The notes beneath the pieces are model-generated. The model was not told the DNA's origin. It worked only from the letters and a program-made list of their open reading frames with translations, and did no database searches. The translations under genes and the position numbers were made by a program. From Ampullaceana balthica (Eukaryota; Mollusca; Gastropoda; Lymnaeidae), in the NCBI GenBank assembly GCA_944989445.1, contig CALYLW010000166.1, positions 687,946 through 751,945 of the forward strand: DNA of 64,000 bases. Direction: 5' to 3'. This document shows positions 45,946-57,618 of the stretch, piece by piece. Numbering within the stretch: the first letter of the stretch is position 1; every line of letters starts with the position of its first letter.

Positions 45946-48900
45946 TAAACCTTGGTGAGACAAGTCATGATAAACACACGTCTAAATAGCACTGTACGAT
46001 AGTGAAGTGACTAACAGTGAGACAAGTCATGATAAACACACGTCTAAATTATACTGTACGATAGTGAAGTGACTAACAGTGAGACAAGTCATGATAAACA
46101 CACGTCTAAATTGTACTGCACGATAGTGAAGTGACTAACAGTGAGACTAGTCATGATAAACACGCGTCTAAATAGCACTGTACGATAGTGAAGTGACTAA
46201 CAGTGAGACTAGTCATGATAAACACACGTCTAAATTATACTGCACGATAGTGAAGTGACTAACAGTGAGACTAGTCATGATAAACACACGTCTAAATGAT
46301 ACTGCACGATAGTGAAGTGACTAACAGTGAGACAAGTCATGATAAACACACGTCTAAATTATACTGCACGATAGTGAAGTGACTAACAGTGAGACTAGTC
46401 ATGATAAACACACGTCTAAATTATACTGCACGATAGTGAAGTGACTAACAGTGAGACTAGTCATGATAAACACACGTCTAAATTATACTGCATGATAGTG
46501 AAGTGACTAACAGTGAGACAAGTCATGATAAACACACGTCTGAATTATACTGCACGATAGTGAAGTGACTAACAGTGAGACAAGTCATGATAAACACACG
46601 CCTAAATTGCATTGCACGATAGTGAAGTGACTAACAGTGAGACTAGTCATGATAAACACACGTCTAAATTGCATTGCACGATAGTGAAGTGACTAACAGT
46701 GAGACTAGTCATGATAAACACACGTCTAAATTATACTGCACGATAGTGAAGTGACTAACAGTGAGACTAGTCATGATAAACACACGTCTAAATTGCATTG
46801 CACGATAGTGAATTGACTAACAGTGAGACTAGTCATGATAAACACACGTCTAAATTGCATTGCACGATAGTGAAGTGACTAACAGTGAGACTAGTCATGA
46901 TAAACACGCGTCTAAATTGTACTGTACGATAGTGAAGTGACTAACAGTGAGACAAGTCATGATAAACACACCTCTAAATTGTACTGCACGATAGTGAAGT
47001 GACTAACAGTGAGACAAGTCATGATAAACACACGTCTAAATTGCATTGCACGATAGTGAAGTGACTAACAGTGAGACAAGTCATGATAAACACACGTCTA
47101 AATTGTACTGCACGATAGTGAAGTGACTAACAGTGAGACTAGTCATGATAAACACACGTCTAAATTGCATTGCACGATAGTGAAGTGACTAACAGTGAGA
47201 CTAGTCATGATAAACACACCTCTAAATTGTACTGCACGATAGTGAAGTGACTAACAGTGAGACTAGTCATGATAAACACACCTCTAAATTGTACTGCACG
47301 ATAGTGAAGTGACTAACAGTGAGACTAGTCATGATAAACACACGTCTAAATTGTACTGCCCGATAGTGAAGTGACTAACAGTGAGACTAGTCATGATAAA
47401 CACACGTCTAAATTGTACTGCCCGATAGTGAAGTGACTAACAGTGAGACAAGTCATGATAAACACACGTCTAAATTGTACTGCACGATAGTGAAGTGACT
47501 AACAGTGAGACAAGTCATGATAAACACACGTCTAAATTGTACTGCACGATAGTGAAGTGACTAACAGTGAGACTAGTCATGATAAACACACGTCTAAATT
47601 GTACTGCACGATAGTGAAGTGACTAACAGTGAGACTAGTCATGATAAACACACGTCTAAATTACACTGCACGATAGTGAAGTGACTAACAGTGAGACTAG
47701 TCATGATAAACACACGTCTAAATTATACTGCACGATATTGAAGTGACTAACAGTGAGACTAGTCATGATAACTGCACGATAGTGAAGTGACTAACAGTGA
47801 GACTAGTCATGATAAACACACGTCTAAATTATACTGCACGATAGTGAAGTGACTAACAGTGAGACTATTCATGATAACTGCACGATAGTGAAGTGACTAA
47901 CAGTGAGACTATTCATGATAACTGCACGATAGTGAAGTGACTAACAGTGAGACTATTCATGATAACTGCACGATAGTGAAGTGACTAACAGTGAGACTAG
48001 TCATGATAACTGCACGATAGTGAAGTGACTAACAGTGAGACTAGTCATGATAAACACACGTCAAAATTATACTGCACGATAGTGAAGTGACTAACAGTGA
48101 GACTATTCATGATAACTGCACGATAGTGAAGTGACTAACAGTGAGACTAGTCATGATAACTGCACGATAGTGAAGTGACTAACAGTGAGACTAGTCATGA
48201 TAAACACACGTCTAAATTATACTGCACGATAGTGAAGTGACTAACAGTGAGACTATTCATGATAACTGCACGATAGTGAAGTGACTAACAGTGAGACTAT
48301 TCATGATAACTGCACGATAGTGAAGTGACTAACAGTGAGACTATTCATGATAACTGCACGATAGTGAAGTGACTAACAGTGAGACTATTCATGATAACTG
48401 CACGATAGTGAAGTGACTAACAGTGAGACTATTCATGATAACTGCACGATAGTGAAGTGACTAACAGTGAGACTATTCATGATAACTGCACGATAGTGAA
48501 GTGACTAACAGTGAGACTATTCATGATAACTGCACGATAGTGAAGTGACTAACAGTGAGACTATTCATGATAACTGCACGATAGTGAAGTGACTAACAGT
48601 GAGACTATTCATGATAACTGCACGATAGTGAAGTGACTAACAGTGAGACTATTCATGATAACTGCACGATAGTGAAGTGACTAACAGTGAGACTATTCAT
48701 GATAACTGCACGATAGTGAAGTGACTAACAGTGAGACTATTCATGATAACTGCACGATAGTGAAGTGACTAACAGTGAGACTATTCATGATAACTGCACG
48801 ATAGTGAAGTGACTAACAGTGAGACTATTCATGATAACTGCACGATAGTGAAGTGACTAACAGTGAGACTATTCATGATAACTGCACGATAGTGAAGTGA

Positions 48901-50018
48901 CTAACAGTGAGACTATTCATGATAACTGCACGATAGTGAAGTGACTAACAGTGAGACTATTCATGATAACTGCACGATAGTGAAGTGACTAACAGTGAGA
49001 CTATTCATGATAACTGCACGATAGTGAAGTGACTAACAGTGAGACTATTCATGATAACTGCACGATAGTGAAGTGACTAACAGTGAGACTATTCATGATA
49101 ACTGCACGATAGTGAAGTGACTAACAGTGAGACTATTCATGATAACTGCACGATAGTGAAGTGACTAACAGTGAGACTATTCATGATAACTGCACGATAG
49201 TGAAGTGACTAACAGTGAGACTATTCATGATAACTGCACGATAGTGAAGTGACTAACAGTGAGACTATTCATGATAACTGCACGATAGTGAAGTGACTAA
49301 CAGTGAGACTATTCATGATAACTGCACGATAGTGAAGTGACTAACAGTGAGACTATTCATGATAACTGCACGATAGTGAAGTGACTAACAGTGAGACTAT
49401 TCATGATAACTGCACGATAGTGAAGTGACTAACAGTGAGACTATTCATGATAACTGCACGATAGTGAAGTGACTAACAGTGAGACTATTCATGATAACTG
49501 CACGATAGTGAAGTGACTAACAGTGAGACTATTCATGATAACTGCACGATAGTGAAGTGACTAACAGTGAGACTATTCATGATAACTGCACGATAGTGAA
49601 GTGACTAACAGTGAGACTATTCATGATAACTGCACGATAGTGAAGTGACTAACAGTGAGACTATTCATGATAACTGCACGATAGTGAAGTGACTAACAGT
49701 GAGACTATTCATGATAACTGCACGATAGTGAAGTGACTAACAGTGAGACTATTCATGATAACTGCACGATAGTGAAGTGACTAACAGTGAGACTATTCAT
49801 GATAACTGCACGATAGTGAAGTGACTAACAGTGAGACTATTCATGATAACTGCACGATAGTGAAGTGACTAACAGTGAGACTATTCATGATAACTGCACG
49901 ATAGTGAAGTGACTAACAGTGAGACTATTCATGATAACTGCACGATAGTGAAGTGACTAACAGTGAGACTATTCATGATAACTGCACGATAGTGAAGTGA
50001 CTAACAGTGAGACTATTC
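45946..50018 (+). repeat. 62-bp minisatellite that converts into a 44-bp minisatellite
   Basis: From ~45950 to ~47760 the unit is 62 bp (about 29 copies). From ~48240 to 50018 it is 44 bp (about 40 copies). In between the two types are mixed. The short unit equals the long one minus 18 bp (AACACACGTCTAAATTAT) between CATGATA and ACTGCACG, with ATA at both deletion ends. The first short unit (47757) keeps ACTAGTCAT of the long type; later ones carry ACTATTCAT. The 44-bp copies are nearly identical. Confidence 0.95.
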
Positions 50019-50330
50019 ACTGTAACTCTATAACGCGCCTCTCCAATTACAACTGTTACAATTATCACGGGTCCAACTGTTGCGCGGCAACATATGGGTA
50101 TACTACCCCCCCCCACCCAACCTCTGGGTTTTCCACATGTTTTCTAAGCTATACCCCCCCCCCAAATCGACGACCCACCATCTTGTATTCCTGAACCCCC
50201 CCCCTGTCCACTTGCCCTTGTTTTGGCAGTAAGAGAGGTGGGGGGGGGGAGGTTGGGAGGGTTGTAAAGAACTTCTGGTCGCCAGTTTGAGCGTGAAAAT
50301 TGTGATTCTTAAAGTTATGTGTGTGGTGGC
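50019..50330. other. Non-coding stretch with C and G runs
   Basis: Poly-C runs at ~50106, 50153 and 50195 and a poly-G run at ~50241; no gene. Confidence 0.4.
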
Positions 50331-50560
50331 CATAGTGTGTGTGTGGTGGCCATATAGTGTGTGTGGTGGCCATAGTGTGTGTGGTTGTCAGTGTGTGTTG
50401 CGGTCATAATGTGTGTGGTGGCCATATTGTGTGTGGTGGTCAGTGTGTGTTGCGGCCATAATGTGTGTGGTGGCTCTAGTGTGTGTGGTGGCCATAGTGT
50501 GTGTTGGGGTCGTAGTGTGAGTGGCGGCCACATTGTGTGTGGTATAGGTGTTTGGTCTAG
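50331..50560 (+). repeat. GTGTGTGGTGGCCATA-type degenerate repeat
   Basis: About ten irregular units of ~18-27 bp. Confidence 0.8.
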
Positions 50561-50901
50561 TCGTGTTTGCGTGGTGGTAAGTTTGTGTGTGTGAGTGGGA
50601 AGTATCAGATGTGAATGTCGTCTGCCAACTAATGCGGCGATCTACATGTCTGGGAGCATTCAGCTAAAACGTGTCCTTTGGGAGTGTCACACGGATGTGT
50701 TCACATTGAGGTGGGAGTGGGGGTGAGCAGTTTTTAATTAGAGCTGTTACGCCACCAAAATGTCTGACAGCCGATGACGTCATCGCCAGCACGTGAGTTA
50801 TGCCCTACGTCACCAGGCCCGGTGCGTCCATCTTGGGTTGACGACTGAGTAGGGTTAGAGGTTGGTTTTTTATGTCATGATAGACGCGAGTGGCGCCTGT
50901 C
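50561..50901. other. Unique non-coding stretch
   Basis: Nothing recognised before the LINE target site. Confidence 0.4.
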
Positions 50902-50913
50902 ATATGTGGACTG

Positions 50914-51301
50914 TGAATCTGAAAGATGGTCCGAGCTCAAAGAAAACCACCCAAAAAGTGATGCATACTTCAAACTCCCCCGCAAATCACAAAACATCAT
51001 TTTCAGGCTAAGGACGGGCCACAACAAACTAAGGCAACACATGTTCCGCAAACTTTGAATTGGAGAAAGCGAAATGTGCCCCTGCGGGATAGCTGCGGAA
51101 AATGCGGAACATGTTCTCCAAAACTGCCCTCTGTACCACCATACCCGGACAGACATATAGCCCCAGGAAGCTACCCTCGATGACAAACTCTATGGTGGAC
51201 TGGAACAACTGACAGCCACAGCGCAGTTCATCACAAATATAGGACTTGCTGTCTAAATCCTCTATCAAAAGATTTTGAGAACGAAGAAGAAGAAGAAGAA
51301 A
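50914..51301 (+). mobile_element. 5'-truncated LINE 3' end with 12-bp target duplication
   Basis: ATATGTGGACTG flanks the insert exactly (50902-50913 and 51302-51313). The 388-bp insert starts in coding sequence and ends in a GAA microsatellite tail. In one plus frame it reads LKENHPKSDAYFKLPRKS, then FRLRTGHNKLRQHMFRKL, then a zinc-knuckle-like CPCG...AEHVLQNCPLYHH pattern. This is the C-terminal end found after RNase H in I-group LINEs (family knowledge). Two in-frame stops (after FRKL and after TRTDI) show it is inactive. Confidence 0.88.
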
Positions 51302-51335
51302 ATATGTGGACTGATTTGATTCACATGCGGTCTCG

Positions 51336-52757
51336 ATGCCAGCGACTCGTGACAATCAGAGATCAAAGACAGTAGGAAGTGTGTTACCAATCGTATCATA
51401 CAGTCTCAGTGGTATGTTGCAAACCAGTGCGGCCATGTATGCAGACGATTTGGTCATCTGGAGCACCGGTAAAGATGCCAACCGACTTCAACAGCTACTA
51501 CAGCGAGACCTTTCAGCTATCAGTAGGTACATGCAGAGGTGGCAGATGGAAATTAAAACCGAGAAGACGGTCTATTAACTCTGCACTAATGGCCGAACCA
51601 TTCTCAAACAGGAGATAGTGCTTAAAATAAACGATGTAGCACTCAAATGGGACAAGCAACCGGTTTACCTGGGAGTCAAGCTGGATCAAAAAGTACAAAT
51701 GCATAATTTCGTACAAGACCTGTACTCCCAGGCTACTGCCAAGCTCAACCTGGTGAAAAAGCTTGCATGCACAAACTGGGGCGCTGGAGCAAGCACGCTC
51801 AGAGCTCTCTTTCTGGGCAGTGTAAGGTCGATAATGGACTACAGCATGCCCGTCCAAGCCTTTGCCAGCAAAACGGCATTGGAAAAGCTGGGTCGTATCC
51901 AGATCCAGGCTCTAAGATTTATCTGTGGCGCTTACAGAACTATACCCACAGCTGCTGTGGAAGTCATCGCAAACGAAGAACCACTCGATATACGTAGGGA
52001 CAAGGCAATCATAACAACTGCAGAGAGGTACCGCAGGTTAGACACTAGATAACCCTGCTACCAAATGCAGAATAACTGGAGCGGGCGTGGGAGTTTGAAA
52101 CGTTCCTCATTTATGCATCAAGTAACGGAGCTTTACAGGGACGTCAAACCCGCACGAAATAGACGACAAATAATAAATGCCCCACTTAAACCGCCCTATG
52201 CGGAATGTACACGTCCCGAAATACGTTTGTCTTTGACTGACACGGCAGTGACGAAACGCAGCCCTGAACATGTACAGAAAGTGGCTGCCCTTGAGACGAT
52301 AGAAGGGTTCGCGGGAACCCAAGTAAAAGTGTTCACGGATGGGTCTGCCAGTTCAAGTGAAGGAATGGCAGGATATGGTGCCGGTTTCGACACGGTACTG
52401 TATTGTGACTCGAGATCAGCCCTCGAAATCCTACTTAGTGAGAAGCGTAGCACCCACTTGGTTGACGTCATCTTGGAGGAGGTGGGTAAGCTCGAAAGAC
52501 TTGGAGGTAAGGTAACAGTGCAGTGGATCCCAAGTCACGTGAATGTTGACGGCAATGAAAAGGCAGACTCCCTGGCAAAAGTAGGAGAGGCCCTGCCCCA
52601 ACCAGAGGCCCCAGTTACTTATCTTGGGGCTAAAACCTGGCTAAAGGACCGCTTCAGGAACCAGTGGTACCAGGAGTGGGCTGACAAGACGACAGCCAGG
52701 TGTTTTTTTTCGCTAACATGCCCAGGCCAATCCGTTCAGACCAGTGGTGGAACCTGA
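51336..52757 (+). pseudogene. Reverse transcriptase/RNase H pseudogene of the LINE
   Basis: Ordered pieces in one frame are 51336-51575, 51579-52049 and 52053-52757, separated only by two stop codons. The YADD aspartates are kept, but the RNase H core lost its Glu region, so the protein could not be functional. No host gene role is suggested. Confidence 0.8.
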
Positions 52758-52950
52758 GTCGCAAACACCAGAGTATAGTGACTCAGATGAGAACAGAGCA
52801 CTGCCCAACCAACTCGTACTTTCACAGGCTAGACCACAACAGTGACCCCAACTGGCCAACTGTTTCGTTTGATGTTAGCCCCACAGACGTCCCAGCTTTA
52901 GTTACTGTTTCAAGAAGTAGTGGTCAGTGGCCAGGAGGTGGACATTAGAC
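51336..52950 (+). mobile_element. Decayed LINE: reverse transcriptase end plus RNase H, I-group type
   Basis: A single plus frame carries a remnant GSVLP block, the reverse transcriptase catalytic box YADD (51438-51449), the thumb-like KLDQKVQMHNFV and LRFICGAYRTIPTAAVEV regions, then RNase H with TDGSA (about 52338), CDSRSA (about 52408) and GNEKAD. Stops at 51576-51578 and 52050-52052 interrupt the frame. In RNase H, MAGYGAGF runs directly into DTVLYCDSRSA, so roughly 40 residues including the catalytic Glu are missing. A frameshift in the run of eight T (52703-52710) moves the rest (RTEHCPTNSYFHRLDHNSDPN) into another frame. The endonuclease and 5' half are absent. I see no clear 3' tail or target duplication. 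It lies 22 bp beyond a different LINE fragment, so this spot has taken two insertions. Confidence 0.85.
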
Positions 52951-53314
52951 TTCAGTTCAGCTCCTTGGGCCTTTCACCGTCTCCTGATTTTCAACTTGTC
53001 CAGATATGTCGGTAACTTATTCCTCAAACTCGCCCCCCACCACCAAACAACTGTCACGGTCAGATACCGCGCGATGTTACGGTCAGCTGGGTTATGGGGT
53101 GTTAGTTGACCTCGGGTTGCCTGGCGACGGGGCCCGTGACTGAGAACTTCATCGTGGGACGAGATGGCAGGTGACCTTGAGAGCCTGGTCTGCGTTGAGA
53201 AGCGAGAGAGAGACGGGGTGTGTCATTGCACAGTTGTAAAATATCTCGTGGCTATTCACTATTGACAAGGCGCAAGTAAACAAAGATGAATCTAATCATT
53301 GAACATTGATTCAA
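52951..53314. other. Unique non-coding stretch
   Basis: Nothing recognised. Confidence 0.4.
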
Positions 53315-53425
53315 TGTTGTGTAGATTGAATTTCACTCACCAAAGATCTGTCGGGTTGTGTAGATTGAATTTCACTCACCAAAGCTCTGTCGGGTTGTGT
53401 AGATTGAATTTCATTCAACGTGTTA
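53315..53425 (+). repeat. 39-bp tandem repeat, ~3 copies
   Basis: The unit contains GTGTAGATTGAATTTCACTC. Confidence 0.88.
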
Positions 53426-53825
53426 ACGTGAGTTGAATGTCCGGTTCACCTCAAGTTGACCTGAGCTGACGCAGTTGACGTGAGTTGAATGTCCGGTTGA
53501 CCTCAAGTTGACCTGACGTAGTTGGCGTGAGTTGAATGTCCGGTTCACCTCAAGTTGACCTGAGCTGACGTAGTTGACTTGAGTTGAATGTCCGGTTCAC
53601 CTCAAGTTGACATGAGCTGACGTAGTTGACTTGAGTTGAATGTCCGGTTGACCTCAAGTTGACATGAGCTGACGTAGTTGACGTGAGTTGAATGTCCGGT
53701 TGACCTCAAGTTGACCTGAGCTGACGTAGTTGGCGTGAGTTGAATGTCCGGTTCACCTCAAGTTGACCTGAGCTGACGTAGTTGACGTGAGTTGAATGTC
53801 CGGTTCACCTCAAGTTGACCAAGCC
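53426..53825 (+). repeat. ~52-bp minisatellite, ~8 copies
   Basis: The unit contains GAGTTGAATGTCCGGTTCAC and many GTTGAC sub-repeats. Confidence 0.9.
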
Positions 53826-54346
53826 AGTGGCGTCATTAGACTAATCTGTCACGCATCAAACTTTATTTGATCCTATTCTTTGTTCAAAGGTTTCCTGTCG
53901 GATATTTTAATTTCAGATTCAAAAACACACTCTACGTCATTCATGATGCGATTGGTCGGTCAGTAAGTGACTTTAAAACGCCCGGATGATTTCATCACGT
54001 GATGTTAGTAGGCACGTGATCAGCCCTCGGTGATCGTTTGAGAGAAACTCGGATACGGCATGGCCAGGTCTTGGTCAGTGAAATCTCCCACGCACCCCTT
54101 ACCCGCCCCCCCCCCACAATGCCCCACCACTGGGAAAGACCTCATTTTAACGCATTTAAAGTTGTTGTCAAACAGTCTTACACTTACACACTATGATGTC
54201 ATACAATATTGGAATCTCAGTAGATATCGAATGACTTATTATGTGTTCAGTGCACATAAATTTGGAATCGATTTCAATCTATGGATACGTACAACAATAT
54301 ATGTGATAGATGTCGAGGACTTTGGCCATATTCTTTATTATATCTA
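53826..54346. other. Unique non-coding stretch
   Basis: No recognisable feature; it contains TCACGTGAT palindromes at ~53995. Confidence 0.4.
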
Positions 54347-55154
54347 TCTCTATATATATAAGACGCATTTGTTGTCTGTCTGTCTGTCTGTTCCCTAATA
54401 ACTCAAGATCCAGACAACCAAATAACGTGAAATTTGGTACACGTACACAAAATTATACCGGAAAGGTTATTAAACAGGTTTCGTTCCATATATATAAGAT
54501 ACTGGGGGCCGGGGGCCCAAAATGTAATTTTTCCTTATATGAGCTATATAATAAAAATTTATTGAAAATTAAGACGTAAAATAATGACGCAAAATAATAA
54601 ACATTTTGGTGTCGAGATTAACAAGAAGGCGATTATCGCCATAAAATATTTTTGTTGTTGTTGCTTTTGTTGTTGTAATTGTTGTTTTGTTGTTGTTTTG
54701 TTGTTGATGTTTTTGTTGTTGTTTTGTTTTTGTTGTTGTTGCTGTTGTTGCTTTTGTGTTGTTTTTTGCTGTTGTTGTTGTTGTCCACATCCCTTGCCCT
54801 GCGACGACAATGTCCTTCATGTTGTTGTTGCTTTGTTGTTGTTGCTGTTGTTGTTTTGTTGTTGTTGCTTTGTTGTTGTTGCTGTTATAGTTGTTTTGTT
54901 GTTGATTTTGTTGTTTTTGTTGTTGTTTTGTTTTTGTTGTTTTGTTGCTGTTTCTGTTGTTGTTTTTGTCGTTGTTGCTGTTGTTGTTGTTTTGTTGTTG
55001 TTGCTTTGTTGTTGTTGCTGTTGTTGTTGTAGTTCTTGTTTGTTGTTGTTTTGTTTTTGTTGTTTGTTTTTGTTGTTTTGTTGCTGTTGTTGTTTTTGTT
55101 GTTGTTGCTGTTGTTGTTAAACCCGGGAAAAGCCGGGTGGGTACTTGCCCCTAG
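54347..55154 (+). mobile_element. Non-autonomous Helitron with both termini, 808 bp
   Basis: The 5' end is A|TCTCTATATATATAAGACGC (54347), the TC-T/A-rich start typical of animal Helitrons. The 3' end is CTAG|T (55151-55154). A perfect hairpin (ACCCGG, loop GAAAAG, CCGGGT; 55121-55138) lies 12 bases before CTAG. Insertion between A and T without target duplication fits the class. The head (54347-54570) contains a TCTGTCTG run and AAATTTGGTACACG; most of the rest is a GTT microsatellite. No Rep/helicase ORF is present; the Cys/Val/Leu-rich ORFs are microsatellite artefacts. Confidence 0.85.
54650..55118 (+). repeat. GTT trinucleotide microsatellite inside the Helitron
   Basis: About 470 bp of imperfect (TTG)n, interrupted at ~54784-54820 by unique sequence. 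It gives Gln/Thr-rich or Cys/Leu/Val-rich false ORFs. Confidence 0.92.
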
Positions 55155-55600
55155 TTAAATATATGAAATAATTGTATGTGACGTGTATGTCTATTAAGTA
55201 TGTATGAATAATGACCAACCACGTATGGTCAGAATATTGTGACCATCTATATATGGTTATAATTTGGGGAAACGTGGAGTGGTCACTTTTTGGTGACCAA
55301 ATCCATATTGAATGAATCAGTGACCAACCTCGTGTGGTCAGAATATGGGGAAACGTGGAGTGGTCACTATTGGTACATATGGTCTGCTTACGACACTGGG
55401 CCCATTGATCGGTCCCCGGGCGGCGCTGTCAATAAGGTGTTTGCTGCCTGTCACTCTCAGAGGCTAGAGTAGGATTTGCACCAGGGGCGTTATGAGACGA
55501 AACTTTAAATGGAGGGCAACAAGGGGATGGGGGAGGGAGGGAGGCAGGAGAGTTGGGATTCTTACGCGGTTTTAGAGGGGGGGGGGATAAAATAGCAAAT
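55155..55600. other. Non-coding, with a ~110-bp diverged duplication
   Basis: TGACCAACCACGTATGGTCA (55211) and TGACCAACCTCGTGTGGTCA (55321) start two copies that both include GGGGAAACGTGGAGTGGTCA. Confidence 0.55.
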
Positions 55601-55711
55601 AGATGAGGAGGGAGGATGAGGGTGACAGAGAGATAGAGAGAGAGACAGAGGGAGAGAGTGTGATTTATCGCAATCATACCATTTGCTAGAGAGAGAGAGG
55701 GAGATATAGAG

Positions 55712-55779
<68 letters not shown>

Positions 55780-56150
55780 AAATACAGAGAGATAGACAGA
55801 GGGGGAGAGTGTGATTTATCGCGATCATACCATTTGCTAGAGAGAGAGAGAGGGAGATATAGAGACAGAGAGAGAGAGAGAGAGAGAGATAGAGAGATAA
55901 AAATACAGAGAGATAGGCAGAGGGATAAAAATACAGAGAGATAGACAGAGGGGGAGAGTGTGATTTATCGCGATCATACCATTTGCTAGAGAGAGAGAGG
56001 GAGATATAGAGACAGAGAGAGAGAGATAGAGAGATAAAAATACAGAGAGATAGACAGAGGGATAAAAATACAGAGAGATAGACAGAGGGGGAGAGTGTGA
56101 TTTATCGCGATCATACCATTTGCTAGAGAGGGAGATAGAGAGAGAGAGGG
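55601..56150 (+). repeat. GA microsatellite organised in ~150-170-bp higher-order units
   Basis: (GA)n tracts with a repeated unique core, GTGTGATTTATCGCGATCAT followed by ACCATTTGCTAGAG, at about 55658, 55809, 55957 and 56096. Confidence 0.9.
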
Positions 56151-56807
56151 AGAGAATTTAGTGGTTCTCACAGCGAGATAAACCCTGACGAAAGGAATCG
56201 CCACATTAAGGTGTTAACTGAATTATCAACACAAAAAAAAGTATTTGACTGAGAACTGTGTGAAATCGTGTTTGTAATAGTTGAGAATTGTAGCATGACA
56301 CAAGACGATATATGTATGTATCAAAGTAATCAATAGATAGATGGATGAATGGATCGATGCAAGGGTGGGCATATTGAATGAATAATGGATTGGGTCAATG
56401 GATGGGTCGATGGATAGATGAATATATTGGATGGATGGATAGATTGGATGGATGGATAGATTGGATGGATGGATAGATTGGATGGATGGATAGATTGTTG
56501 TTTTAAAAAGCCAAACACTGAGGCCGATTCCAATAGAAGAGTAATAAGTTAAATGTAAAATAATCTTTTTTTAAAAAGGACACGCTTTTATTTACATATA
56601 GAAATTGCACTAAATATGTATAATACAAAAAAAACCAACACATTTTCCCCTAACTGAAAATTGAACCTCGTACCCCCATGTCGGCAATCGATCACGCTTA
56701 TATTTCGGCCAGCAAGACTTGATGTTGATAGTAATTTTTAAAGTTATAATAATTGTATCCCTCTAGGGCGAATTGAGGCATGGTTCATTGACGCCAGTGA
56801 TAATATT
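56151..56807. other. Non-coding, with a GATGGATAGATTG repeat at 56335-56495
   Basis: A ~16-bp GATGGATGGATAGATT repeat is followed by AT-rich unique sequence. Confidence 0.55.
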
Positions 56808-57010
56808 TTATATATACAAAAACTAAAAACTAAAAGTGCAATAATTTCAATACGGTACATTCAATCGATCTGAAATTTTGATACAATGCATTGTCATCCA
56901 AGATCTATCTGTGGTAAAAATTTTAGATCTCTAGGACCATCAGAAGTGGTATAATTTTAAGTTTCAAGTTTTGAAGGAAGGATGGAAGGAAGGGTGGATG
57001 GATACAACAT
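56808..57010 (+). repeat. Family A dispersed repeat, diverged copy
   Basis: It starts around ACTAAAAACTAAAAGTGCAA and contains ACGGTACATTCAATCGATCT and GATACAATGCATTG. The 3' half is more diverged than in the other copies. Confidence 0.6.
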
Positions 57011-57618
57011 ACAAACATTGTGACTTAAATAAAAGCGTGTAAAAATAACACATCATGACCTCGAGGCCTGGGGCCACCTCATTAAAACCGAGGCCTGGGC
57101 CTTATTCACAATTGTTACAAATTACACGTGGGCCCCATTTCATAAATATTTAACATATTATTCCTAAGAAATGAACAAAAGTTCAACAAACTACCGCATT
57201 AGTTATCCGAACCACTCCGGGGAAAAAAAAGGGCCAGCACAATTTTTTCCCCGTATTTTTTTTTATTATTACCTCCCCTTCCCCCCCCCAGCCCCACCCA
57301 CCGTGCTGATACAATCAATAACCTCTTCACTTCCGCTTCAAGGGAGAGAACTCTTCTTTCTCGTGTAACTCTGCCTCGCCACAATGAAATGTGAGCCGGA
57401 AGTAGTGTTTTGTTTACAAACACCTCAGTAGTGGCGACTCTCATAATAAGTTGTAAAAATTTTGATAATTAAAAAATGAATTGGCTTCTTGTTGGTTAAA
57501 ATAATGATTGAGGGAGTGGAAGAGAGGGAGGGGTGGAGGGCAAGAGAGGGAGATAAATGTGTATAGAGAGAGGGAGGGAGGTAAAATAGGAAGAGAGGGA
57601 TGGGTAGAGAGGGATGGG
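57011..57618. other. Non-coding stretch
   Basis: CGAGGCCTGG repeats at 57061-57105, then GC- and A-rich sequence, then a GAGAGGGA-rich tract that is the hAT target. Confidence 0.45.

Noticed and set aside
41296..50018. Long regular arrays as a possible CRISPR array
   Set aside because: There are no unique spacers; whole units are repeated end to end, and the context is eukaryotic.
54584..55120. 178-codon Cys/Val/Leu-rich ORF resembling a membrane protein
   Set aside because: It is a translated GTT microsatellite inside a Helitron.
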